This document shows positions 8,652 to 18,680 of a DNA stretch of 60,000 bases, piece by piece (position 1 is the first letter of the stretch; each line of letters opens with the position of its first letter). The notes under the pieces are model-generated. The model was not told where the DNA came from. It did not search any database and was given only the letters and a program-made list of their open reading frames with translations. The DNA comes from Symsagittifera roscoffensis (lineage: Eukaryota > Xenacoelomorpha > Acoela > Convolutidae). Where the stretch lies: assembly GCF_963678635.1 (NCBI RefSeq), contig NC_087064.1, positions 42,315,165 to 42,375,164 on the forward strand. The letters are read 5' to 3'. The position numbers and the translations under genes were made by a program.

Positions 8652-9948
8652 TTTGTTACCCAATGAAGCTACCCATAGCTCTCTGGATTTGTTTGAAAAA
8701 CAACCTCTTTTGATTACTTTTGAAAACGCTTTTGATCAAAAAATTGGACCTGTCTATTCACCTAATGGACCAATGCTTGAATTTGAAATCACCGGTGACC
8801 GTAATAATTTTGTTGACCTGCAAAAAATTTATTTGGAAATACGATGCAAAGTAACGCAATCAAATGGAGCTGATCTGCGATACGACAACACTGATCCTAC
8901 TGTGTCTGATTCACCGTTCCTCGTAAACAACTCCCTGTATTCCCTTTTCTCTGACTGTACCCTCTCTGCTAATGGACTCAAAATCTCAAATGCCAATAGT
9001 ATTTTTGCGCATAAAAGCTTTATTGGAACAGAATTTTCTAACAGCAAAGAAGCCAAGGACTCATGGCTTAAGTGTCAGTGATATCGTTTTGAAAACAATC
9101 CCGCTGCAATAGATGCAGCTGATTTCACATCTCAACGAGAACTGGTCCGTGAATCGAGGGAAATTTGGTTCTATGGACCCGCTGGAGTTGATTTTTTCAC
9201 ATGTGACAAGCATTTGTTGAGCGGTGTTACCCTCAGACTTTCCTACAGACGTTCTCATGAAGACTTTCTCATTATATCGGAAGATGCTGCCAAGCATTAC
9301 AAGCTGCAAATACTCGAAGCGAACCTATATGTTAGAAAAATGACTGTGACCGACCATGTGCTCTCTGCCATTGAATCAACTTTACTCAAAACTCCTGCGA
9401 ACTACCCATATCAAGAAGAAATTACAAAAACATTTCTTGCAACAGCTGGTCAGCGCAGCTGGCAACAGGAAGATATTTTTGCTCGTGAACCGGTGAGACA
9501 AAATATCATAGCATTGAACACAAATAATGCATTTCTAGGAACAAACCGAACGAATCCTTTTCATTATCAAAAATTTGGATTGGAGCAAGTTACTTTGAGA
9601 CGAAATGGTTTACCAATAGCAAGTACACCAATCAGTACACAAGATCATAAACGTCTCTTCTTCAACACACTATCAGCGCTGGGTTTGTTGCACTGCGGGC
9701 TGGGAATCACTCTGGATAACTACCAACAGCACTTTATTATGTGTTTTGATCTCACTAGCACACAGCAGGCAGCTCATGACTTCTTGCATCCAGAACTTAC
9801 TAACTGCTCAGTTTCACTCGATCTTCAATTCTCAAACGCTTTGACAGCAAACCTGGAAATTTTTGTTTGGGGTATACGCTCATCCAATGTATTTATTACC
9901 TCCGACCGCAAAGTTACAAAGAACGTCCTTCCCATTTCGACAGTCTGA
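8641..9948 (+). pseudogene. Hexon-like double jelly-roll major capsid protein with in-frame stop
   Basis: A 435-codon frame interrupted once, at TGA 9079-9081 (codon 147), with coding sense continuing in the same frame to 9948. Total length suits the Polinton major capsid protein (about 430 residues). Family-like features: an early strand (GPMLEFEITGDRNNFVDL), a Leu/Tyr/Glu strand (YLEIRCKV), an SLFSDCTL segment, and, after the stop, SGVTLRLSYRRS followed by a long loop region and a final strand (FVWGIRSSNVFIT). It lies between the core protein and the protease, the usual virion cluster. The single nonsense codon would truncate the protein within the first jelly roll. Confidence 0.87.
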
Positions 9949-9950
9949 AA

Positions 9951-10397
9951 ATGGATGAAATCCACTTGCAGGACCTCATTCAGAATTGTAAACATCTGAA
10001 ATATAAGTTTTTTGGAGTATTTGCAGCCGACAATTTTCCACCTCACATCCCAAACAATATCTTTATGATTGTGAACACTTCAAAATCAGATTCTCCGGGG
10101 ACACATTGGATTGTGATTTGCAACAGAAGAAATATTTTATATTTTGCTGATCCTCTCGGTCTTCCTCTTTGGCAGTACACCAATCTGTATAAACGATTGA
10201 ACGAGAATTTTCATCAGGTGACTGAATTGATGACAAACTTTCCCATGCAAGACTCAAACTCTACCATGTGCGGTTCTTTTTGTATTTATATTGCACATTT
10301 GATTTTTGATAAAAACTTTAATGGTGATGCTTCTGATTTTGTTTACATAACTGATCATGTTTTGAAACGTTTCCTAACTCACATGCTTACCCATTAA
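9951..10397 (+). CDS. Adenain-type cysteine protease (maturation protease)
   Basis: Intact 148-residue ORF starting two bases after the capsid stop. The Ulp1/adenain-fold catalytic set is visible: H52 in GTHWIV, D67 in YFADPLG, Q100 in FPMQDS and C107 in MCGSFC, in the family's order and spacing. In adenoviruses and Polintons this enzyme cleaves capsid and core precursors during virion maturation. It closes the plus-strand virion cluster. No substrate sites were mapped. Among the catalytic genes this is the best preserved. Confidence 0.93.
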   Translation: MDEIHLQDLIQNCKHLKYKFFGVFAADNFPPHIPNNIFMIVNTSKSDSPGTHWIVICNRRNILYFADPLGLPLWQYTNLYKRLNENFHQVTELMTNFPMQDSNSTMCGSFCIYIAHLIFDKNFNGDASDFVYITDHVLKRFLTHMLTH

Positions 10398-11324
10398 CTA
10401 ACCATTTAATATGGTTGATTTATACATTTTACAATTTAATTTTGAACAATACATTCTTTTAGTAATTGAAATTTTACCCAATTGTTAACTGAATAGCAGT
10501 AATTCGAGAAGTTAAGCTTTTTATCAAAGTGAGAAAAAAAGTACAAAATCGATCTATGGGGGGATATCACCATACCAGCAACTGTTGCCTCCTTTCAGTA
10601 CAATTTCCGGACGGGTTTCGAAACGCCGCCTTTCGGCTGAGAGTCGAGCGCCATGCGTTTTCCTCTACTCGGACCCCACGAAATTTTGTTCCATTTCAAT
10701 TTTATAGTAACAAGTTAGGTACAAGTCTTAGAAATGGTTGCAGCAAAATTAATGGGCACTTTTGGCTTTCATCAGTGTTCTCGTTTTTCAAGATCTTAAC
10801 CCACTTCAACTTATTAGCTCTTTCAACCTTTCTATAAAATCAAAGTTTTTGTCATAGATTTTAGAAGTTTTTTTAGTCTCCTGTAGACACGGAAAATGGA
10901 AATGTCAAAATTTTCAAGCCAATTTCATCATTTTAGAGTTTTCAGTGTTCCATAATTTTTCTTTGTTTTTACCTTCAATTGGCTGAACGAAATTTTTCAT
11001 TCTTATTTTGGTCAAATTGATTTTTGCCTAAATAGAGGTGGCGGCCGCCGCACTTGACGAATTTTGCTTTCTTCGAGATTCAGCAATAAAACATGCATTT
11101 TTGAAGGAAATCGTTCACTGCAGCCAACAGTTAAGCTACGCTGCCAAAATCTTGTGCTTTCCTATATACCATATAATTTGGTCGCATATAATAGGTATAT
11201 AACGTCATTTTACATGTAAACAAACCAATACCCCCAAACTTTAGAAGGGAAAACATGCACCGACCAAAACTTAATTCCATTCCCGTTTCCACAACGTTCA
11301 GTGGGAATACTCAATAATATATCG

Positions 11325-11505
11325 AAATTTTACATGAGGACTATTAGGTATAAAATTATACATGGTGACAAAAAGGATTATTACATAGTGACCATTAGGT
11401 ATAAAATTATACATGGTGACAATTAGGAATATTACATGGTGACCATTGCTGATCATTTAATACATGGTGACCATTTTGATTTATATCTAATGGTCATCCA
11501 TGTAT
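11325..11505. repeat. Tandem-like short repeats, core ACATGGTGAC
   Basis: The motif (T)ACATGGTGACC/A recurs about six times, at spacings of 25-60 bp, alternating with ATTAGGTATAAAATTAT. Two 40-bp segments with the pattern ATTAGGTATAAAATTATACATGGTGACA are almost identical. The last motif is followed by an inverted version (TCTAATGGTCATCCATGTA). No function is apparent. Confidence 0.6.
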
Positions 11506-11510
11506 GACAG

Positions 11511-11528
11511 CCCCCCCCCCCCCCCCCC
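11511..11528 (+). repeat. Poly-C tract
   Basis: Eighteen consecutive C residues (read on the plus strand) in an AT-rich setting. It is prone to sequencing and assembly error. It directly follows the ACATGGTGAC repeats. Confidence 0.9.
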
Positions 11529-11744
11529 GATCCTAACGCACTATATGCATACTACTCAAGGGTTTTAATAAAATTTTATTTTGTTCCATTGTTCGAGTTG
11601 GTATAAGTAATAGTTTAATTTTCCATAATTTGTCGACTTTGTGCCTTATGCAGCGGCTATTTTCTAGAAAATTTTTGAGGAAAAAGTTTTGGGTGTAGAC
11701 AACGAATTTCATTCCAGGTAGATATTTTGATAATATTTGATTTT

Positions 11745-12195
11745 GCGTTGGAGTCTATCAAAAAATCTACTTCAAGATCTGGTGGTTGACTTTCCTAAAG
11801 GAGTGGAATTATCCAAATTTTTTTCTTTTGGTGGTGATACTTTATTTGTTGTATTCTGGTATACAATATTCATACTTGAATTATTTTCAATTATATGTGG
11901 AGTATAATTCGTGGTATCTTGATTGTTACTTGGTTCTTACAGATCGAAATTTGTAAAATCATTATCTTCGTCTGTGCTTTCACAGTTTATGTGGTTTAAT
12001 TGCACTTCTGAAGCTTTTGTATTGTCAATACCTAGAGGGACTGGGCTTGTTCTATCTGTAGATTGTACTTGATTGATTTGTCTTTGATGTTTTGGTGTAT
12101 TAATTCTGTAGTTTTGATTTTGTTTGGTTAAAAATTGTGAGTTGTTTCGATGCGGTGACTGAGAACAATTTCTTGATCTGTTTTGATAGTTGTTG
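11745..12195 (-). pseudogene. Asn/Gln-rich Gag-like fragment (retroelement relic?)
   Basis: Translated by hand on the minus strand, one frame is open across almost the whole interval with a single internal stop (around 11940). The product is strongly enriched in Asn, Gln, Ser and Thr, for example QNRSRNCSQSPHRNNSQF and TPKHQRQINQ. It then has acidic STDEDNDFTNFDL and, after the stop, more Asn-rich sequence. Asn/Gln-rich C-termini are common in Gag proteins of LTR retroelements, so a Gag relic inserted in the Polinton is one explanation. No Cys-His box was found, so confidence is low. There is no initiating Met. Confidence 0.3.
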
Positions 12196-12235
12196 TTTCT
12201 ATTTCTAGAATATCACGGGATCTATTGTGACTCCC

Positions 12236-12360
12236 ATGAATTAAGATGAGGAATAGAGCATCCGGTCAGCAACCTATGTATTAAGATAGGGAATAGATTT
12301 CGTATGTATTAAGATAGGGAATATGTTTCCTAATGTATTAAGATGGTAAGGTTTCAGATG
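12236..12360. repeat. Short direct repeats GTATTAAGATAGGGAATA
   Basis: The unit ATTAAGATRGGGAATA recurs four or five times at about 30-50 bp intervals (12238, 12278, 12306, 12337). A further variant, TGTATTAAATTATG, lies near 12445. It is locally repetitive noncoding DNA just downstream of the polymerase end. Confidence 0.6.
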
Positions 12361-12659
12361 GTAAACTTCAGTAAATTTTTCGGCGCCCGATCTAACCATC
12401 TTTCAAGATTCTGTACACCAAACCGATAGAGTATAGATTTCTCAATGTATTAAATTATGATTTTAATATTGTTCTCAACCATTTGAATTTATGTTGAGAG
12501 TGTCTGAAACTATGCTGAAACCTAACTAAAGCTTCAAAGAAGAAATAAAGTAAATTACTGTAAACTGCTTTATTACAGTTGAAAAGTTAAATAATATATA
12601 AATCATTGCATCGTATGAAGTTTTACTACAGTTTACAGGTTACATTTACAAAATCAATG

Positions 12660-15600
12660 GCTTAGTATGTATTCCATCATTAAGTACTTCCCTTTTCGGG
12701 TAAAAGTAACTGAGTCCTTTTTTAGTTAATTCCGACTAAATGATTGGAGGTTTTCAATCCGCGATTTGTCGGCTTCAAATTTACAGCTTCGTCAAGAACT
12801 CGTCTGTATTTAGAAATTGATCCATCCCCAGTATCTTCTAGCGTTCTTTTGTTGAGTCCTTTGCTGCTAAAATTAATTTTGTCACTTTTACCATAATAGC
12901 AGCAATACGGCTTGCTGCATAGGCACAACATTTCAGTACAGCGAAATCCTTCTTCGAATAGACCGGGTTCTAGTTTGTCATGCTTTTTATGGACAGCGCA
13001 GCATGTACGTGGGAAGCATCTCTGCAGTCATTTCGACGGATTTGTAGCCATTGAGCTTTGTTCTTAGGTAAAATACAATCCTCCAAGTTCTCTTCGGCTA
13101 ATGCTAGATACAGAGAAACTGTGTTCATCTCCAGTTCCTCGAACATCGCAATACTTATGAAAAAAATTGTAGTATGACTCCAACATCCTGAGTTAGGCGT
13201 ATTGAAGAATGAGAATATTCAATCGCTTAAAAAATTTTCATTTATTGCTTTGTGTGTTTTCATCGCCGAGATATTTGGTTATCGTGTGTCTGGATCTGTC
13301 CATAATTTCATAACCGTACGAACTGTTACCGAGAAGCTTCATCGTCTCAGCAACAAATCCAGAATGTGGATTCTCGTCTCCTTTTCGTCGAGCATCAACA
13401 AAAGTTTAAACAAAGTTGTTGAAACTAGGTGTGTACTCAACAAAGCAATAAATTTTTGTACATTGAAGTCCAAGACTAAGTTAAGAAGGGGCCTGATGAT
13501 TGTGCCATTTTCTAATTTAAAACTGGAAATCAACATTCGTTGTGGGTTTATTCAGCAAATCATTTTCTTCGGCAAAATTGTTCAAGTATTTTCTTATATC
13601 GTTACGGCAGACGTCAATATTTTTAAATATTGGATGAAAATTTGAAAATGTGGGCTTCAATTTGTCCGGAACTATTAAATCACAATGCACTTAGCTAAAA
13701 AGAGATCCGTTCTTTATTTTTTTTCAAGTAAAGAATCAGTAGACAGGGTCTTCTGTAAGGAAAATTTGTCTTGACATGATTCTTGACCGAAGAATCTGTT
13801 CTAAAATGCTCCCACCACTCACACTCCCACATTTCCTGAAAATTGCACCCTTTGTCTTTTATATACTCTGCTCTCAATTCAATCATTTCTCGCTTCTTAT
13901 TCCCCCTTTCAATATCTTGTTCTGACAAAAACAAACGAGTTTCTTGACATGAGCAGAATTGATAGTAGCAACCCATAGCTTCAAAAACTGTTTTACAGTG
14001 ATCGCAGTAGCCGTAAACATGGAAACAGTCAGTTTTCTTCTGCTTTCCGGTTGTGTGAAAACTCAATTCTACATAACCATGTTCTCGAAAATTCTTGTCC
14101 TGTTATTCCTGGTTTTAAATCGATCAGTTTCAGAGTCATACTCCCATCTTGTGTAAAGTCCGGTCGGCATCTCTTGGCACATTGAGAACGGATATGATTG
14201 GCTAGCGTCAGTTCCAACTATTGTCTTGCAAATATTTGACGACTTACGAATATATGTTTGATCGACAACAGCCTTTCGTCTAAAAACTATTGGCGGACTA
14301 CCTGTCACGTCTTCTCGAATTTTCTCACAAAAATCCTTGTCTACTTCAAAGAACTGGTAGAATTTGTGATTTGTAGATTTGTGTTATCAGATAATTGCAA
14401 GATTTTGAAGCGTGAATCCCAGTTTCAACATGTCAATTCCCTCATCATGGTAAAACTCTATCATTTTTTGCATAGCATCAAGAGTAGGAACAACATCTTA
14501 GTCGTTATACCATCGTAAGAAGTCTTTGAAAGTGATCATGCTGTGCTGTTCTCAGATGCTTTTCAAATGAGAGGAATTTTCGAAACATGTTGGTATAACT
14601 CAGTGAATACGTAACTTTTTCAGCGCACTTTGTTGATCAAGTCCTCCATTAACAATTTTTTGGTAATCGTTGAAATCTTTTTCGAGAGTGTTGTGATGTC
14701 TCAAATGTTGTTGTTGCTGAAAAAGGCTTCATATGGAGGCAATTCCGTACAGTCAAGCTTGTCTGGACTATCAAACCATTCGTAAGTGAAAAAAACCTAT
14801 GGTTTCACTTGCTTTATAGGTTTTCAGAAACGAATCCAATGTTGTTGCTCCTCCAAGAAACTTCATTATGTCTAGAAAATGTACATCTCCAAATCTGAAT
14901 GATATGAAATCATTTGCTTTTTTAAATGACTCTTGGTTGGATTTCTTTATCACATAAGGTTCGGGATCAAATAAGATTTGATAAGGTTCAGATCGTATCT
15001 GCCGCTATTGAAGGCGAACACCGGTAAGGTATTAACATAGCGCTCTAAGTGCTGTTTCAATTCGATCAGCTTTTTTTGAATTCTTAAGAATTGCGTCGAA
15101 ATGTCATCTTCCTCGCCATCCTCAACACATTCATCTTCATAATCGAAGACTTCCTGTCTTTTAGTTAAAGTTCTAGCGTTGAGATTATCAAAGATCTTTT
15201 TGACTCGATCGATGACGGTGTTCTCGATTTCTTGAAACTTGGTTCTCATTTGTAAGTTGCTTTTTTCAGCCAGAAGTTTCAAGCTGAAACAAAAGCAATT
15301 GTTAAGAGTTCTGGATCTTTTTCACACAAGGCAAGATTGTATGCAGATTTTAAGATATTGAGACGGAGATAGGGACATGTTTTCCAATCCCAGTAGTTGT
15401 TTCAGTTGCTTTCAATTCTTCTGAGGGAACACAAATTGATTCGAAGTCAAAGATTGCTACATTCCTAAATAAATTATATTCTTCGGTGTAAGGAATGTTG
15501 CAACCGTCGAGTTTCTCGAATATTGTTTCCCGTAGTATGTACGCGTTTTTGGGATAAATATAATGCACTCTATCTTTACATCTGATTAGATGCTTGTTGA

Positions 15601-16580
15601 AGTGATCTGAGTTGTGGAAGAAAGTGTCACAGCTAGGACAATTTCACGGTTTTTTCAAAGTTTCCAATACTTCGCCTGGCTAATTCTCCAACATTCTCCT
15701 TCTCGAATGTCAAAATCGTAAATGAATATGTTACGTTCAACTAATTCTTCTACGAGAGGTAGATCGTAGATCATCAATTGACACTCCACGAAAGTTCTTC
15801 GGATCGTATCCAGATTTTGATAGAAACTCTTTAAACAGCTGAGATGTATGAGCATTGAGGTTACTATGACCATGCAAAAAAAATTGTTAAAGCACGGAAA
15901 AGGCAAATTTGATCTTTGTATGGTTGTTTATCTCTATCCGATAAAATACAGTTGACTTGCGTATGTCGTCGTAGTAAAGGCTCAGGCAAGACACAGTCCA
16001 GACATCCCATTGGGATGTTTTTGGTAATGCAGGAAAAATAATGACAACTGTGATCAACTTGAACCTCCACTTTGTATTCTGACGTTCTTGAGTGCATTGC
16101 TCCGCGATATCAAACTTTTCAACTTTTCTTTGGATTGTAATCATATCCGCTTTCGTACTCAGTAAATGCGGTTTTTCGAACAAACTATTGTTTTCGGGTG
16201 CGTAGTAAAACCGATATTCTCCCGTTCGATATTAAGAAGAACAAATCCAAGAGCGATATCAATTTTTGCAGCGGAATCCAGCTTATTGAATACTTCTTCA
16301 AGCTTCTCGTTGATAATCTTGATATCTAACTTTGACATTTGAAAGTTAAACACCTTATGTCTCCCATTATCCATCTCAGACGAGCAAACCGCTGATAGCT
16401 TGGAAGTTGATGGAGCATGTTTCTTGGTCACGTGATAAATCATTTCTTGCTTATTGTAAGTGAAATACTTACAATCAGGACAAGAAATAACCCCTGCTTG
16501 ACAACTTTGCGGTGTCGAGCTGCATGCGCCCTAACATACATGTTTCCACAATCCCCACACTGCACTTTCTCATTATTTTT
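12660..16580 (-). pseudogene. Protein-primed-type DNA polymerase B, heavily decayed
   Basis: The Polinton replicative polymerase, in pieces across several frames. Order from N-terminus (right): C2H2 fingers (VQCGDCGNMYVRAHAARHR and CPDCKYFTYNKQEMIYH); KIDIALGFVL; NIPMGCLDCVLPEPLL; another finger (CPSCDTFFHNSDHFNKH, about 15630); ExoI VAIFDFESI; GIGKHVPISVSI; ExoII-like VFAFNSGRYDLNLIKSYL; the WECEW-containing domain (about 13800); motif B KLLGNSSYG (about 13330); and C-terminal FSSKGLNKRT. Palm motif C, normally DTDS, reads NTVS near 13113-13128. There are at least eight frame breaks and stops, e.g. in WYND-stop-DVV near 14495. It cannot make active enzyme. Confidence 0.93.
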
Positions 16581-16967
16581 TCAGCGACGGCATCTAAAAA
16601 TAGGAGAATTATTAGGAATGAATATAATGCAGTAAGTACTTGGTACATATCAATTTGGGAGATTTCAAATGTCCCAAAAAACTAATAAATTATTTATACT
16701 TATTTGAACTGTTAAAAATGTTTGAAAAAATAAAATCAAGTAGTTATACAAAGTACAGAGTGATTGCGTTCAACGTAACGAAAATCAGAATGAAATCAGT
16801 GTTATTTACTGTCGTTTCGGGAAAATCAACCAATCAGAATTGAGTTATGTTTTAGTATCACTGTTTGTACGATATCAACCAATCAGATTCCAGCATTTTC
16901 TAGAAGTGAACTGTTCATTATTTTTTGAACAACCTTTATCATTATTTTTTCATAATTTTTTCATAAT
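16581..16967. other. Interval right of the polymerase
   Basis: AT-rich interval between the divergent polymerase start and the plus-strand accessory ORF at 16968. Two CCAATCAG boxes (16830-16837 and 16879-16886) lie 139 and 90 bp before that ORF. Two short ORFs here (from 16417 and 16640) have no coding look. The interval probably contains both promoters. Confidence 0.35.
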
Positions 16968-17435
16968 TTGTTGGACGTTTTGATTGTACAAAATATCCGA
17001 CTAAGTAAAGGTCTATTTAGAGAAACTTACTCAATCAAAGAGTTTACTTTTGATCCACATATTGCGTATCAAAGCTTTAAATTTACGGCTGAATTATACC
17101 TCACAAGGAAAGAAATTGTTTATTCTCGAGAATTTGAATTTAATGAAAAAGTCGTACGATAATATATCAAAAACCCTTTCTATCCCCAACCCTTTACCCA
17201 AATTTGTGAAAAAGTTCCCCAGCAAAGTTCTTTATTCCTTCGTTTCTTTAAGGATTTTCAAAGCTCAAAATCCTGCTTGATCAAGTTTGGAATCAGATTT
17301 CCAGAGATTTGTTGTGAAAAATTCATCAGTTTTAAGTTACCCTCCCAAATTTACATCAAAACCAAAGAACTTGACTATCTACTCAAAAATCAGCAACTTC
17401 TTATTGATAACATACAAAAAATTCAACTGACTTGA
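16968..17435 (+). pseudogene. Right-end accessory ORF with one in-frame stop, unknown
   Basis: A 155-codon frame interrupted only by TAA at 17160-17162. On both sides the sequence looks like ordinary protein: FDPHIAYQSFKFTAELYLTR before, and CEKVPQQSSLFLRFFKDF then SQIYIKTKELDYLLKNQQ after. There is no early ATG. The apparent TTG start means the real start is unclear, upstream or lost. Alternating hydrophobic residues suggest beta strands followed by a C-terminal helix. The stop overlaps the ATG of the 35-residue membrane peptide. No family is recognised. Confidence 0.45.
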
Positions 17436-17542
17436 TGAAAAAACTGGAAATGCTAGTTGTTCTAACTTTCTTTCTTTGGTTACTTATATCGGCAATATTT
17501 CTTATTTTTTACAAGAAACAACTTTTTGTCATTTGTTTTTAA
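17435..17542 (+). CDS. 35-residue single-pass membrane peptide
   Basis: ATG 17435 overlaps the preceding stop (TGATG). The 35 residues contain one hydrophobic helix of about 20 residues (VVLTFFLWLLISAIFLIF) with Lys residues on both sides (KK at 2-3 and at 27-28) and a short hydrophobic tail. The TGATG overlap mimics the tight coupling elsewhere in this element. It could be a small virion, fusion-assisting or lysis-type membrane peptide, but nothing in the sequence decides this. The coding case rests on the overlap and the clean helix. Confidence 0.4.
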   Translation: MKKLEMLVVLTFFLWLLISAIFLIFYKKQLFVICF

Positions 17543-17600
17543 GATTGCTTTTGTGTATATTTTTACTTATTTGGAAGATTTAAGCCCGTAAAAGGGTCCT

Positions 17601-17790
17601 CTGATTGGATACGACAACTCGAACAAAAATGACACTTTTGTGATTGGAAACAAAAATGTCTACAAATTCCTAAAACGGAACTTTGTCTCGATTGTTTACG
17701 ACTTCTATACAATAATTCTATAAAAGGAAGCTGAAATCTGATTGGACACAACTACAATCCAAATAAGGAAAAACAATTCTGATTGGTTAA
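17601..17790 (+). promoter_or_regulatory. Promoter cluster: TATAAAAG plus inverted CCAAT boxes
   Basis: CTGATTGG, the reverse of CCAATCAG, occurs at 17601-17608, 17738-17745 and 17779-17786, with a 7/8 match at 17640-17647. A consensus TATAAAAG lies at 17719-17726. CCAATCAG is the preferred context of the NF-Y factor. The ORF at about 17974 follows roughly 250 bp downstream. Host-factor control of a Polinton accessory gene is inference. Confidence 0.45.
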
Positions 17791-17973
17791 ACCCACACAT
17801 TCGAGTTGAAAGTACCCCTCATTCCTAACTAAAAATCATTTTGTTTTGAACTTAACTACCGTCAACTACCTTCTCTCTCAGGTCTAAATAGTTAAATTTC
17901 AATTTATCTACCGTCAGCTAATCCCTCTCTCAGCTCTAAATTTTCTTGTTTTTACTTTTTTTTACTCAACTTA

Positions 17974-18475
17974 ATGCTCAAAATGATCTTCTCAGTGCAA
18001 AAGAGCAACCCTGTACTCTGTAGAAATTTCACCTGATCTAGTACAAATTCAAGAGCGAGAAACCGTCTCTGGAGTTCTTCTGGCACAAATGGACATCCCA
18101 ATTCAAGTCCGGCAAATAGTGAAAGTGATGCAAAGGGATTTCAACGAACATCATATGATATAAGTACCCATCACAGAGAACCAACTTGGAAAAACGCAAA
18201 TGATGGAGGAAGTGTCTGAGCATGCGGGAATGAACTACCCCGAGATTCCTGACTCAAGATTTGCGGCTAAACCAGTCGACGATTTCCTCTTTCCTTGGGA
18301 GGAAGCAGGATCAGCCGAAAACCCCATCACAATAGATGAAGATGATGGTTTCTCAGAAATAATGACGCCTCAAAACACACCTCTACATTTACCACCAGCG
18401 ATGGAACCTCGCCCAGCTCTGCGTTCAATAGAGAACCTCCAGAACTCTTCTGCTGCTCCACAGCTCTTTGATTGA
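17974..18475 (+). pseudogene. Acidic right-end accessory protein, one frameshift and one stop
   Basis: ATG 17974 opens MLKMIFSVQKSNP. Coding sense moves to another frame around 18011-18023, is interrupted by TAA at 18161-18163, then continues in that frame to 18475. The middle is helical (LLAQMDIPIQVRQIVKVMQR). The C-terminal half is acidic and Pro-rich, with PITIDEDDG, which matches a SUMO-interaction-motif pattern (hydrophobic-x-hydrophobic followed by acidics). A regulatory protein acting in the nucleus is a guess from that motif. The ATG at 18200 could start a shorter intact 91-residue product. Confidence 0.4.
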
Positions 18476-18680
18476 AAATTTTTGTAAATAATTGTTGTTT
18501 GTTAATAACTTCGTTCTTTGTGTAAAAAAACACCTAATGGTTTTTTGCATCTTGTCCAAAAAAACTCAAACTCAACTTTTCGCACTTTGCACACAAAAAT
18601 TGAAACTTTCAATATGCTTTATTTGTTGATTCCAATAATAGAGTCTTACTGGTTTGGGTAGGCATGAAATTTTTATTCTG
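18476..18680. other. Interval containing the probable right boundary of the Polinton
   Basis: No gene. T-rich on the plus strand, with no terminal repeat that I can match to the left part of the window. The boundary lies in or just after this stretch, since the following coding relics are unrelated to Polintons. Confidence 0.25.

Larger units (their letters stand above)
10398..11740. other. Non-Polinton intergenic stretch, likely inserted DNA
   Basis: No convincing gene. A locally GC-rich patch lies at about 10600-10680. A short ORF at 10529-10837 starts from low-quality context and resembles nothing. Around 11040 is a GCGGCCGCCGC tract. Short repeats with the core ACATGGTGAC follow (11335-11500). 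A run of 18 C at 11511-11528 may mark an assembly or polymerase slippage artefact. Polintons do not usually have a gap of this size between protease and polymerase, so an insertion is inferred. Confidence 0.4.
1..18530. mobile_element. Decayed Polinton/Maverick (adintovirus-like) element
   Basis: Integrase, packaging ATPase, adenain-type protease, penton- and hexon-like capsid proteins, a basic core protein and a protein-primed-type PolB occur together. That set defines Polintons, large self-synthesising DNA elements of eukaryotes related to adenoviruses and virophages. Most genes run on the plus strand (1273-10397); the polymerase is on the minus strand (about 16580-12660), and small flanking genes lie at both ends. 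I could not find terminal inverted repeats. The left end is probably outside the window, and the right end lies somewhere after 18475. Many genes carry single-base shifts or stops, so this copy cannot be autonomous as read. Confidence 0.95.

Noticed and set aside
10529-10837. 102-codon ORF as an extra Polinton gene
   Set aside because: Composition and lack of any family pattern suggest chance; it lies in a stretch that looks inserted.
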